DNA of 44,830 bases from assembly GCA_025934255.1 (NCBI GenBank), contig JAICYJ010000022.1, forward strand, positions 1 through 44,830, read 5' to 3'. The notes below the pieces were generated by a model. It did not search any database. It saw only the letters and a list, made by a program, of their open reading frames with translations, and was not told where the DNA came from. Each line of letters starts with the position of its first letter. Positions within the stretch are counted from its first letter, which is position 1. This document shows positions 25,241 through 33,499 of this stretch, one piece after another. The stretch comes from Thermoleophilia bacterium (GTDB lineage Bacteria; Actinomycetota; Thermoleophilia; Gaiellales; JAICJC01). Position numbers and translations under genes: made by a program.

Positions 25241-25266
25241 GCGGAAACGGTACTCCCGGCGGGCGG

Positions 25267-26895
25267 TCAGCCCAGCAGGTAGGAGCCCGAGAAGGCCAGT
25301 CGCTCCACCGGCCGCGCCCGCATCCGCTCCCCGTCCAGGCGCACCTCGCGGGCGGCCGCGTCCACGGTCACCGTGCCGGTGCGGGTGTTCCGCACCATGT
25401 CTGCGGCCGTCAGGTCGCGGCAGCCCTGCACCCGCGCGCGCCGGCGTCGCGTCGGCAGCTCCGCCCCCAGCGACGCTCCGGCCAGGAACGCCAGCGACGT
25501 CTGCGCCGGTGCCGATCCGGCCGCCGCGAACTGCGGCCTCACCGTCACCGGCTCCACCAGCATCGTCGAGCCGTCGCCGTCACCGGACGATCCCCAGGCC
25601 GGCATCCCCGCCTTCAGGATCAGCTCCGGCCGCACCGCGAACAGCTCGGGCGCCCACAGCACCAGGTCGGCCAGCTTGCCCACGTCCAGCGAGCCGACGT
25701 CGGCCGCCAGCCCGTGCGTGATCGCCGGGTTGATCGTGATCTTGGCCAGGTAGCGCAGCACCCGCTCGTTGTCGGCGGTGCCGGGCTCCGCACCGGCCTG
25801 CGCCTTCATGGCGTCGGCGCACTGAAACGCCCGTCTCACCACCTCGCCGATCCGGCCCATGCCCTGCGAGTCGGAGCTGAGCATGTGGATCACGCCCAGG
25901 TCGTGCAGCACCGACTCCGCCGCCATCGTCCACTCGCGCACGCGCTGGCGCAGGATCTCCGCGTCGCCGGCCCGCGTCCCGGGCTCCAGCACGTGCACGG
26001 CCGCCACCATCGCCAGGTGCTCGGCCTCGGCGCCGGCGCCGAACGGCACCGTGGGCGTGGTGGACGACGTCAGCACCCGGTCGCGACCCGCCAGCTCCAG
26101 CAGGTTCGGCGCGTGCCCGCCGCCCACACCTTCGATGTGGTAGGCGTGCACGGTGCGGCCGGCGAACGCGGCGTACGTGTCCTCCAGCGACAGCGCCTCG
26201 TTGAGCCCGTCGGTGTGGATCGCCAGCTGCACGTCGTGCCGATCCGCGATGTCGAGCGCGCAGCGGATCTGTTCCGGTCCGGCGCCCACGTCCTCGTGGA
26301 TCTTGAGGCCGGCCCCGCCGCGGGCGAGCGCGTGCTCCACCGGCCCAGGCCGGGCGGACGAGGCCCGCACCAGCATGGCCACGTTGACTGGAATCGCGTC
26401 GAAGGCCGCCCACATCATCGCCTCCGCCTCGGGCGGGTTGGTGCCAAGGTTCCAGACCGGGCCGAAGTCCTGGGTGACGAGGGTGGTCAGCCCGGCCGCC
26501 AGCGCCGCGTCGCAGACCTGCGGCGAGAGCAGGTGGACGTGGCAATCGATGCCGCCCGGCGTCACCACAAGCCCGCGCGCGTCGAAGACGGCCGTGCCGG
26601 TGTCGAGCACGACGCCGATGCCGTCCATCGTGTCCGGGCTCCCGGCCCGGCCGACGGACACGATGCGGCCATCGCTGATGCCGATCGATGTTGCCCGTAC
26701 GCCCAGCACCGGGTCGAGCACCAGGCCGCCGACGACGGCCACCTCGACTCCGCCCCGCTCGGCGCGGACGCCGAGGCCGTCACGCATGGTGTTGCCCCAG
26801 CCGGCGATGATCTCGTCAGGCCCGGAGACGTCGTCGCTCTCGGCTGCGACCCACAGGTCGCTGTCGCCGAGCCTGACGGCCGCCGGATCAGGCAC
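25267..26895 (-). CDS. Urease alpha-subunit-like metal hydrolase
   Basis: 542 aa from GTG 26895, overlapping the gamma/beta gene by 8 bp (TTG 26919 is an alternative). Ligands of the di-nickel site are present: His119/His121 (DCHVHL), carbamylation Lys198 with His200 and Asp202 (GLKIHEDVG), His227, His253 (YHIEGVGGGHAP), Asp342 (SSDSQGMGR). Differences from urease: the flap Cys is Val300 beside the kept His301, Ala of 'SQAMGR' is Gly345, the pocket loop GGGTGP-AAGTHAT is replaced by TQDFGP-VWNLGTN, and the N-terminus lacks the usual Y-x-x-MFGPT segment. No accessory genes are nearby. It may hydrolyse a ureido or guanidino compound linked to agmatine. Confidence 0.88.
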   Translation of the reverse strand: MPDPAAVRLGDSDLWVAAESDDVSGPDEIIAGWGNTMRDGLGVRAERGGVEVAVVGGLVLDPVLGVRATSIGISDGRIVSVGRAGSPDTMDGIGVVLDTGTAVFDARGLVVTPGGIDCHVHLLSPQVCDAALAAGLTTLVTQDFGPVWNLGTNPPEAEAMMWAAFDAIPVNVAMLVRASSARPGPVEHALARGGAGLKIHEDVGAGPEQIRCALDIADRHDVQLAIHTDGLNEALSLEDTYAAFAGRTVHAYHIEGVGGGHAPNLLELAGRDRVLTSSTTPTVPFGAGAEAEHLAMVAAVHVLEPGTRAGDAEILRQRVREWTMAAESVLHDLGVIHMLSSDSQGMGRIGEVVRRAFQCADAMKAQAGAEPGTADNERVLRYLAKITINPAITHGLAADVGSLDVGKLADLVLWAPELFAVRPELILKAGMPAWGSSGDGDGSTMLVEPVTVRPQFAAAGSAPAQTSLAFLAGASLGAELPTRRRRARVQGCRDLTAADMVRNTRTGTVTVDAAAREVRLDGERMRARPVERLAFSGSYLLG

Positions 26896-27553
26896 CCTCG
26901 TAGCCCCGCTCCCGCGCAAGCGCCAGCGCCGCTTCCAGCGCGCCGGGCGCGTCCAGCGGGCCGTCCACCAGGCCGGCGTGCCCGCGCACGATGCGGGCGC
27001 CGCCGAACGGCAACACCCACACCTCGCGGGTCTGGACCGGCTCGATCACGACCTTCACCCCGGCCGCCACCGCCAGACGCATGCCCCAGGCCGCCCTGCG
27101 ATCGAACCGCAGCCGCCGGTTGGCCTCGAACACGTGGAAGTGCGAGGTGAGCGTGATCGGGACGTCGGACGTGTTCGCCAGCTGCAGCGGCCTGCCGCCC
27201 TCAAGCCACTGTGGCTCGACGTTGCCTGCGTCGAGCGACGGCGGCCCGCCGCCCGTGATCGGGTCGTGCAGCACGATCAGCCGGTGGCCGTCGGCGAACA
27301 GCGCTTCCAGCTCGATCCTCGTCACCAGTCGCGGCACGTCCTCGAGCACGTCCGCGGGGTAGAGGATCTCGTACCCGCGCTGCTCGACCGCCGCGTAGTC
27401 GAGCCCGTTCCGGGCGGCCTCCATCACCTCGTCCGAGATCAGGGCGACCGCCTCGGCCTGGGAGAGCAGCAGACCGCGGGCCCTGCGGCGCCGGGCCAGC
27501 TCGGCGGCGGCGAAGACCTGGAGGCGGTTCTGTTCGCGGGGAAGCAGTCGCAC
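26888..27553 (-). CDS. Fused urease gamma/beta subunit
   Basis: 221 aa. Residues 1-100 match the gamma subunit (LLPREQNRLQVFAAAELARR, EAVALISDEVMEAARNG, FADGHRLIVLHDPI) and ~107-205 the beta subunit (LANTSDVPITLTSHFHVFEA, LRFDRRAAWGMRLAVAAGVK, VIEPVQTREVWVLPFGGARI). Gamma-beta fusions are known in some bacteria. The final ~20 residues (ALEAALALARERGYEGA) are an extra helix. It is encoded between the agmatine deiminase and alpha-like genes. It presumably builds the trimeric scaffold around the alpha-like subunit. Confidence 0.9.
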   Translation of the reverse strand: MRLLPREQNRLQVFAAAELARRRRARGLLLSQAEAVALISDEVMEAARNGLDYAAVEQRGYEILYPADVLEDVPRLVTRIELEALFADGHRLIVLHDPITGGGPPSLDAGNVEPQWLEGGRPLQLANTSDVPITLTSHFHVFEANRRLRFDRRAAWGMRLAVAAGVKVVIEPVQTREVWVLPFGGARIVRGHAGLVDGPLDAPGALEAALALARERGYEGA

Positions 27554-27565
27554 GGGCTGACGATC

Positions 27566-28645
27566 CTACGGTGCGAAGGTGCCTGCCGGCAGCTGCTGGG
27601 TGATGCAGCCGATCCCGCCGCCACCGTAGGCCTGGAAATCGGTGGGCACACCGACCACCTCGCGGCCGGGGAACAGGTCGGCCAGCAGCCGGTAGGCAAC
27701 GTCGTCCTCAGGGACGTCCAGCCGCGGCGCGATGATGCCGCCGTTGACCGGATAGAAGTTTGTGTACGGCGCCGCCCGCCGCTCGCCTTCGAGCTCGCGG
27801 GTGTAGGACAGGAGCTCGATCTCGACCACCTCGATCGGCCGCCCCTGCGCATCGGTCTGGCCGGCCAGCGCAGCGCGGTTCGCCGCGGCCGGCTCCCAGT
27901 TCGGGTTCGACCGGTTGGGCGCCGCCTGGAACAGCGCCAGCCCCGGCCGGATGAACTGGACGACGTTGTCGGAGTGGCCATCGGTGCCGGCGTCGCCGGA
28001 GTCCTCGGCCAGGCCGAACGGCAGCCAGATCACCTTCTCGGCACCCAGGTAGTCCCGCAGCACGGCCTCGATGTCGGACTTGCCCAGGCCGGGGTTGCGG
28101 TTGGGGTTGAGCAGCACCGACTCGGTCGTGATGACGGTGCCCTCGCCGTCGCTGGTGATGCCACCGCCCTCGGCGATGATCGGCGCGGCGTACCTGCGCA
28201 TGCCCAGCCGCTCGGACAGCCGCTCGCCGACCGCCGCATCGTTGTCCCACGACGGCGCCTTACCGCCCCACGCGTTGAAGCCGAAGTGGGTCATGGCCAC
28301 GGTGCCGTCTCGGTCGACGACGAAGATCGGGCCGTTGTCGCGGATCCAGCAGTCGTCGATCGGGATCTCCGCCACATCCACCGAGCTGCCGCATGCCTCC
28401 AGCACCTGGTCGCGCGAGCCCGGGTTCGCGATCACCGTGACCGGCTCGAAGCGGCCGATGGTGCGGATCACCTCGGCCCATTCGTCGCGGGCGTCCTGTA
28501 GATGCCCGGGCGCGGCCGGCCACTCGCAGCAGGGCCAGGACACGAATGTGCGAGCGTGCTCGACCCAGCGGCCGGGCATCGCGAATCCGTCCTCGCGGGG
28601 GGTGCGGCCCTCGGTCTGGGGGAGCGTCGTCTGCTGGATCGACAT
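27566..28645 (-). CDS. Agmatine deiminase family protein
   Basis: 359 aa, family length. Guanidine-modifying fold with FAMPGRWVEHARTFVSWPC, DDCWIRDNGPIFVVD, TESVLLNPNRNPGLGKSD, AGTDGHSDNVVQFIRPG and the C-terminal nucleophile Cys347. Known agmatine deiminases read N-I-H-C at the nucleophile; this one reads G-I-G-C, followed by the usual ITQQ-P. It converts agmatine to N-carbamoylputrescine and ammonia if the assignment is right; the altered residues leave room for another guanidine substrate. First gene of the operon with the urease-like subunits (12-bp gap), opposite the TetR gene. Confidence 0.88.
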   Translation of the reverse strand: MSIQQTTLPQTEGRTPREDGFAMPGRWVEHARTFVSWPCCEWPAAPGHLQDARDEWAEVIRTIGRFEPVTVIANPGSRDQVLEACGSSVDVAEIPIDDCWIRDNGPIFVVDRDGTVAMTHFGFNAWGGKAPSWDNDAAVGERLSERLGMRRYAAPIIAEGGGITSDGEGTVITTESVLLNPNRNPGLGKSDIEAVLRDYLGAEKVIWLPFGLAEDSGDAGTDGHSDNVVQFIRPGLALFQAAPNRSNPNWEPAAANRAALAGQTDAQGRPIEVVEIELLSYTRELEGERRAAPYTNFYPVNGGIIAPRLDVPEDDVAYRLLADLFPGREVVGVPTDFQAYGGGGIGCITQQLPAGTFAP

Positions 28646-28671
28646 GGTCGAGACCTTCCGTTTGTATGACG

Positions 28672-28699
28672 TTCTAAAAAGTTAGAATGCTAGACTAAC
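28672..28699. promoter_or_regulatory. TetR-type operator between agmatine deiminase and tetR genes
   Basis: TTCTAA-AAAG-TTAGAA (28672-28687) is a perfect inverted repeat in the 59-bp divergent gap, and GTTAG-N9-CTAAC (28681-28699) overlaps it. The AT-rich site stands out in a GC-rich genome, and TAGAAT (28683-28688) could be the -10 box of the tetR gene. Repressor binding would block both directions. Confidence 0.65.
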
Positions 28700-28704
28700 A
28701 CGTC

Positions 28705-29295
28705 ATGGCGACGGCTTCAAGGGCAGACCAGCGGCGGGCGCGGGTGCTCGAAGCGACGATCGCGGCGATCGCCGACGTGGGCGTGGACGCGCTGCGCATG
28801 ACCGACATCTCGGAGCGGGCCGGGATGACGCCGGGTCATATCCTTTACTACTTTGGCAACAAGGACCGGATCCTGATCGAGACCCTGCGCTGGAGCGAAC
28901 ACGACCTTGCCGAGAGCCGGCGTTCCGCTCCGGCCCGGCGCGGTCCCCGCAGGCGCCTGCGGGCCCTGGTCGACGACTACCTGCCGCAGGGGACGGCCGA
29001 TGCGCGCTGGAACCTGTGGATGCAGGTCGGGATCCACCCGCCCTCCGACCACGAGACCCGGGAGCTGCTGGAGCAGCTGACCGACCTCTGGCGCGACGAC
29101 CTGATCGGAGTCGTGCAGGATGGCATCGACCAAGGGGTCTTCGCCGATCCGTCGCCAGGGCTGGGGGAGTTCGCGCGCTGCGGCCTCTGGTTCCTGGATG
29201 GGCTCTCGATGTCTCTGCTGAACGGCTCTCCGCGGTTGTCCCGCGAGGACGCCGTCGACATAGGCCTCGCCGAGCTGGAGCGGCCGTTGTTCTGA
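28705..29295 (+). CDS. TetR family regulator of the agmatine/urease-like operon
   Basis: 196 aa. N-terminal HTH (~10-58): RRARVLEATIAAIADVGVDA, LRMTDISERAGMTPGHILYY then FGNKDRI. The C-terminal half is an all-helical ligand domain related to BetI/TetR_C_6 types (ARWNLWMQVGIHPPSDHETR). It is divergent from the agmatine deiminase gene, with the palindrome at 28672-28699 in between, so it probably represses that operon and itself; the inducer might be agmatine or a related amine (inference). Confidence 0.92.
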   Translation: MATASRADQRRARVLEATIAAIADVGVDALRMTDISERAGMTPGHILYYFGNKDRILIETLRWSEHDLAESRRSAPARRGPRRRLRALVDDYLPQGTADARWNLWMQVGIHPPSDHETRELLEQLTDLWRDDLIGVVQDGIDQGVFADPSPGLGEFARCGLWFLDGLSMSLLNGSPRLSREDAVDIGLAELERPLF

Positions 29296-29343
29296 GCGAA
29301 GCGGCACCTGTCATGATGGGTGTCCACCATCAGGAGGTAGATC

Positions 29344-29793
29344 GTGGCCATCAGCGAGAGCATCGAGATCTCACGGAGCCCGCAGGACGTGTTCGCCTAC
29401 ATCGACGACCTCGCAACGCACGGCGAGTGGCAGGAGCAGGTGGTGAGCGCGAAGGTCGACGGCGGCGACCCCACCAGGGTCGGCACCAGATCCACCGAGA
29501 CGCGCAAGATCGGTGGCCGCGAGCAGCAGATGACCTACGAGGTCACCGAGCACAACCCGCCGCAGGTGATCGCTTTCCGGGGCGTGGACGGCTCCGTCCG
29601 TGCGAACGGCCGGGCCACCATCGAGCCGCTCGACGGCGGCGCCCGCTGCCGGGTCAAGCTCGATCTCGACTTCGAGGGCCACGGCATGGGCAAGCTGCTG
29701 CTGCCGCTGGTGCGCAACCAGGCAGCCAAGCAGGTGCCGAAGGACCAGGCGCGGCTGAAAGAGCGGCTCGAGAGCGGCACGCCGGCCGCCTAG
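29344..29793 (+). CDS. SRPBCC family protein (polyketide cyclase/dehydrase-like)
   Basis: 149 aa from GTG 29344 with RBS CAGGAGGTAG. START-like fold: AISESIEISRSPQDVFAYID, WQEQVVSAKVDGGDPTRVGT, MTYEVTEHNPPQVIAFRGVD, GRATIEPLDGGARCRVKLDL and a long C-terminal helix (LVRNQAAKQVPKDQARLKER). These proteins bind hydrophobic ligands; no specific role is visible. Transcribed away from the TetR gene's end after a 48-bp gap. Confidence 0.88.
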   Translation: MAISESIEISRSPQDVFAYIDDLATHGEWQEQVVSAKVDGGDPTRVGTRSTETRKIGGREQQMTYEVTEHNPPQVIAFRGVDGSVRANGRATIEPLDGGARCRVKLDLDFEGHGMGKLLLPLVRNQAAKQVPKDQARLKERLESGTPAA

Positions 29794-29965
29794 ATGGTTA
29801 ATTCCACGGGATCCGTGGCTATGGGCGCAGGGACGAGGTGTTCCAGACGACGGGATCGACCGCAGGGCAGGCTGGATGAAGCCTGTTCAAGGGCGATCGT
29901 GGCGTCTGGGGCGGCTCGGACCAGCTCCAGAGCCAGGCAGCTCGTGGAATCAATCATCTAGGGCG

Positions 29966-31312
29966 TTACTGGAAGATCTCGGTGGTGCAGTCCCCGTTCT
30001 GCAGCCGCACCTCGTGGGCGCGGGCAGGCCCGCCCGCGCGATCGTTGAAGTCGACGAAGAAGCCGGGGTCGACCGTCATGCCGCCCTCGGGGTGGCAGTC
30101 CACCTTCAGCAGCCACGACTTCATGTCCGGGTAGAACTGGTTGTCCCACGTCGAGTAGAGGCTGTTCGTGACGTACATCCGCCGCCCGTCGTAGGAGAGC
30201 TGGAGCATCTGCGGCCCGCCGTTCAGGTCGCGCCCGGCGTCGTTGGGCTTGCCCAGCACGCCGCCCAGCCACAGCTGTGAGGCCAGCTTGGGGTTGGCCG
30301 GGTCGCTGATGTCGTACTGGCGAAGGTCGCCGTGCAGCCAGTTCGAGAAGTAGAGGAAGCGATCGTCCATCGAGACGACCAGGTCGGTGATCAGGCCCGG
30401 CACCGGGAACGGCCAGCCCTCGTGCTCGATCCCCTCGACCTGGATCACCTTGTCCGCCTGCCAGCTGCCGTTCGGCTGGTGCCAGCGCCACATCGCGCTC
30501 GACAGCGCCGCGCCCACGTAGCCCTGCGCGGCGGCCGGGTCGTGCAGGAAGCGCACCTCGAGCGGGATCAGCCCCTCGTCTCCCAGGTCGATCGACTGCT
30601 CGACGCGGCGCTCTTCGAGGTTCCAGAAGTGCAGGTTTCGCCCGTACTTGCCGGCGCCCACGTCATCCAGGTTGAAGCCCGGCTCGTAGGCCTCGGGGAT
30701 CCCGAACTCCGACGAGATCATCACGTTGTGCCGCGGCTGGTACCAGAAGTCGTAGTTGATCCGCTGGTCGCCGCGGTCGGCCTCCCAGCGCCCGACCACC
30801 TCGAACGTGCGCGCGTCGAGCTGGGCGAACCCGCCGCCGTCGGTGCCGTCGGCGTTGCCGAGCATGCTGATCACGACCTTGTCGCCGGGCATGCAGTGGA
30901 CGGTGTGCGGGCGCGTGTAGCCGGTCTTGGCGACCACCTCCTCGGGCTCGATCACCTTCTCGATCGTGGGCCGGCGGGGATCGTCGGCCACGTTCACGAT
31001 GTGGATCCGCGACGAGCGGAACCCGGGCACGATCAGGTGCGTGCGGTCGGGCCCGTGGCACGCCGAGCTGCAGCGGTTCCAGCCGTAGTGGTGCAGCTCG
31101 TCGCCGACGCCGGGCATCGGCAGCTCGGAGATGATCTTCCCGTACTCCGGCGTGCCGGGCTCGGTGCCGACCACGGCCAGGAAGTCGGGCTTGTCCACTC
31201 CGGTGCCCTCGTGCAGGCAGGCGACGTACAGGTACTGCTCCTGCGGCGCCTTGATCGCCTCGTCCGGTGTGGCGAACATCGATGCGCTGTGGCTGGCTGC
31301 GTCGTGTGACAC
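29966..31312 (-). CDS. Methanethiol oxidase / selenium-binding protein (SBP56)
   Basis: 448 aa from GTG 31312, 8 bases after GAGGAGGGG; the longer open frame is not supported. WD-like beta propeller with the conserved Cys81 (HYGWNRCSSACHG), HLIVPGFRSSRIHIVNVADD, TGYTRPHTVHCMPGDKVVIS, GHxxWP-like EHEGWPFPVPGLITDLVVSM, NWLHGDLRQYDISDP and GGPQMLQLSYDGRRMYVTNS. Family activity: methanethiol plus O2 to formaldehyde, H2S and H2O2, copper dependent. There is no signal peptide. A sulfide:quinone-reductase-like gene is on the opposite strand 445 bp away, which would suit the H2S product. Confidence 0.92.
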   Translation of the reverse strand: MSHDAASHSASMFATPDEAIKAPQEQYLYVACLHEGTGVDKPDFLAVVGTEPGTPEYGKIISELPMPGVGDELHHYGWNRCSSACHGPDRTHLIVPGFRSSRIHIVNVADDPRRPTIEKVIEPEEVVAKTGYTRPHTVHCMPGDKVVISMLGNADGTDGGGFAQLDARTFEVVGRWEADRGDQRINYDFWYQPRHNVMISSEFGIPEAYEPGFNLDDVGAGKYGRNLHFWNLEERRVEQSIDLGDEGLIPLEVRFLHDPAAAQGYVGAALSSAMWRWHQPNGSWQADKVIQVEGIEHEGWPFPVPGLITDLVVSMDDRFLYFSNWLHGDLRQYDISDPANPKLASQLWLGGVLGKPNDAGRDLNGGPQMLQLSYDGRRMYVTNSLYSTWDNQFYPDMKSWLLKVDCHPEGGMTVDPGFFVDFNDRAGGPARAHEVRLQNGDCTTEIFQ

Positions 31313-31431
31313 GGGTGCATCCCCTCCTCGGTCTACCCGTCCGCGGACTCCAACGGGGCCGAGTTTACCCCGTACACCCCGGCGGGTGGTAGGCTCGCGA
31401 CGTTCGCCACAAACTATCAAGGGGGTCGACC

Positions 31432-31728
31432 ATGGCGTTCGCACGAGTTGTGTCCTTCGACGGGGTCAGCAAGCAGCGGATCGAGCAGATGAAGGAAGAG
31501 ATGAGCGGCGAGGGGCCGCCCGACGAGATCCCCGCCACCGAGATGGTGCTGTTGCACGACCCGGACGCGGAGCAGTCGATGGCGATCATGTTCTTCGAGA
31601 CCGAGGACGACTACCGCCGCGCCGACGCCGCCCTGAACGCGATGCCGGCGTCGGACACGCCGGGCAGCCGTACCGGGGTGGCCAAGTACGACGTCGCCAT
31701 GCGGATGGCGGCACAGCGCCAGACGTAG
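31432..31728 (+). CDS. Small ABM-like (dimeric alpha/beta barrel) protein
   Basis: 98 aa from ATG 31432 with RBS AAGGGGGTC. Sequence pattern: AFARVVSFDGVSKQRIEQMK, TEMVLLHDPDAEQSMAIMFF then ETEDDYRRADAALNAMP. That is a beta-alpha-beta-beta ferredoxin-like unit typical of antibiotic-biosynthesis-monooxygenase-like proteins, which often bind heme or quinones or act as unknown partners. It has no Cys or His cluster. First of a plus-strand run of four genes. Confidence 0.65.
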   Translation: MAFARVVSFDGVSKQRIEQMKEEMSGEGPPDEIPATEMVLLHDPDAEQSMAIMFFETEDDYRRADAALNAMPASDTPGSRTGVAKYDVAMRMAAQRQT

Positions 31729-31756
31729 GGTCGCATCAATCAATTAGGATCCGCCG

Positions 31757-32887
31757 ATGCGGCGGGTCGTCATCCTGGGAGCGGGCTTCGGAGGACTCGA
31801 GCTCGCGACCACGTTGTCGGACGCCCTCGGCGGTGACATCGACGTTGTCCTGATCGACAAGAACGACTCGTTCGTGTTTGGCTACTCCAAGCTGGACGTG
31901 GTGTTCGGCCGGACAACGATGGATGCCGTGCGGCTTCCGTACGACGCGATCGCGAAGCCGGGGGTGGGGTTCCTGCAGGAGAGGGTGACCGCGATCGACC
32001 CCGAGGCGCGGGTCGTGACCACCGACGCCGGCGTCCACGAGGCAGACGTGCTGGTCGTCGCGCTCGGCGCGGACTACGACATGGATGCGACGCCCGGGCT
32101 GGCCGAGGCCGGCAACGAGTTCTACTCGGTCGCCGGGGCCGAGCGTCTCGCCCAGCTGCTGCCCACCTTCTCGGGCGGGCGCGCCATCATCGGCGTCTGC
32201 GGGGCGCCGTTCAAGTGCCCGCCGGCTCCCAGCGAGGCGGCGCTGCTGCTGCACGACTACCTGGTGACGCGCGGAATCCGCGATGCCTGCCGGCTCTCGA
32301 TCGTGATCCCCTTCGGCACGCCGGTGCCCCCGTCGCCGGACACGTCGGAGGCGCTTGTGGCAGCCTTCGCCGAGCGCGACATCGAGTTCGTGCCCAGCCG
32401 CCGGGTGGCGTCGCTCGACGGCGGCCGCAGCGTTGCCGTGCTTGATGACGGCACCGAGATGCCGTTCGACCTGTTCCTCGGCGTCCCTCGCCACAGGGCC
32501 CCCGATGTCGTGATCGCAAGCGGAATGACCGAGGACGGCTACGTGCCTGTCAGCTCGAGGACGCTGGAGACGAGATTCCCCGGCGTCTATGCGGTCGGCG
32601 ACGTGGCGACGGTCGGGGTGCCGAAGGCGGGCGTCTTCGCCGAAGGGGCGGCGCGGGTGGTCGCCGACGCGCTGATCGCCGCCGTCCGCGGCGACGAGCA
32701 GCCCGACGGCTACGGCGGGCGCGGGTCCTGCTACATCGAGTTCGGAGCCGGACGCATCGGCCGCGTGGACGTCGACTTCCTGTCCGGGCCGAAGCCGACC
32801 GGAACCTTTCGCGAGCCGTCGGTCGCGCTGGTTGCAGAGAAGCAGGAGTTCGGCTCCAGCCGCAGCGCCCGCTGGTTCGGGCGCTGA
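31757..32887 (+). CDS. FAD-dependent oxidoreductase, sulfide:quinone reductase-like
   Basis: 376 aa. FAD Rossmann motif VVILGAGFGGLELATTLS, second site ADVLVVALGADYDMDATPGL, GGRAIIGVCGAPFKCPPAPS, and the C-terminal GVYAVGDVATVGVPKAGVFA. The GAPFKCPPAPSEAALLLHDY segment is typical of SQR/FCSD-like proteins and supplies one of the redox Cys positions. The full set of SQR cysteines is not evident, so substrate could be sulfide, NADH or another thiol. 28 bp after the ABM-like gene. Confidence 0.85.
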   Translation: MRRVVILGAGFGGLELATTLSDALGGDIDVVLIDKNDSFVFGYSKLDVVFGRTTMDAVRLPYDAIAKPGVGFLQERVTAIDPEARVVTTDAGVHEADVLVVALGADYDMDATPGLAEAGNEFYSVAGAERLAQLLPTFSGGRAIIGVCGAPFKCPPAPSEAALLLHDYLVTRGIRDACRLSIVIPFGTPVPPSPDTSEALVAAFAERDIEFVPSRRVASLDGGRSVAVLDDGTEMPFDLFLGVPRHRAPDVVIASGMTEDGYVPVSSRTLETRFPGVYAVGDVATVGVPKAGVFAEGAARVVADALIAAVRGDEQPDGYGGRGSCYIEFGAGRIGRVDVDFLSGPKPTGTFREPSVALVAEKQEFGSSRSARWFGR

Positions 32888-32907
32888 GTCCGGCCTACGA
32901 TCGTGAT

Positions 32908-33471
32908 GTGCAACTGAGGACGACGTTGATCGCGGTCTGCTGGATCGCGTGGGTGCTGATCTGGATCGGCACGGCCGTCATCTACCGGCCGGACTCACGC
33001 GACCCGTCGCCCCCGAGCGACACGCGGTCTCGCCGGTACTGGCTGAGGCTGTTGCTGGCGGCGTTCTTCGTCGTCGCGCTGCGGGCGCATCACCCGGGCG
33101 GCGCGTCGTTCGACGCCGCTCTCGGATGGTTGGGTGTCGCCGTCTGTGCGACCGGGATCGGGATCACCACCTGGGCGCGCGTGTGCCTGGGACGCAACTG
33201 GGGGATGCCGATGACCGTTCGCGCGAGGCCGACGCTGGTTCGCAGCGGCCCCTACCGGGTCGTGCGCCATCCGATCTACAGTGGGCTGCTGCTGGCGGCG
33301 ATCGGCTCGGCTCTGGTGACCGGGCCGGGCTGGCTGGTGGTGGTGATCGGCGCGGGCGCATACTTCGTCGTCAGCCTGCGAGTGGAGGAGAATGACATGG
33401 CCAGCGCGTTCCCCGACCAGTATCCGGAGTACGCCGGCCATACCAAGCGGCTGATTCCGTTCGTGTACTGA
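32908..33471 (+). CDS. Isoprenylcysteine carboxyl methyltransferase family membrane protein
   Basis: 187 aa from GTG 32908. Four or five membrane helices (~7-26, 45-62, 72-92, 127-155) and the family signature RSGPYRVVRHPIYSGLLLAA followed by RVEENDMASAFPDQYPEYAG near the C-terminus, which binds S-adenosylmethionine. Bacterial members methylate lipids or small thiols and amines; the substrate here is unknown. Same direction as its neighbours, gap 20 bp to the previous gene. Confidence 0.88.
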   Translation: MQLRTTLIAVCWIAWVLIWIGTAVIYRPDSRDPSPPSDTRSRRYWLRLLLAAFFVVALRAHHPGGASFDAALGWLGVAVCATGIGITTWARVCLGRNWGMPMTVRARPTLVRSGPYRVVRHPIYSGLLLAAIGSALVTGPGWLVVVIGAGAYFVVSLRVEENDMASAFPDQYPEYAGHTKRLIPFVY

Positions 33472-33499
33472 TGCCCCGGCGCACCTCGAGGAGGAGAGC

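Noticed and set aside
25267..27553. Ordinary urease operon
   Set aside because: Order with agmatine deiminase, lack of accessory genes in the window and changed pocket and flap residues argue against a plain urease, although urea hydrolysis cannot be excluded from sequence.
26153..28501. 782-aa plus-strand frame opposite the urease-like operon
   Set aside because: Antisense shadow of three well-conserved genes, with biased composition and no motif.
29794..29965. Short inverted repeats CCACGG-GAT-CCGTGG and CAGGCT-N6-AGCCTG
   Set aside because: Short stems without T tracts; possibly the 3' end of the SRPBCC gene and its convergent neighbour, but not distinctive enough to call a terminator.
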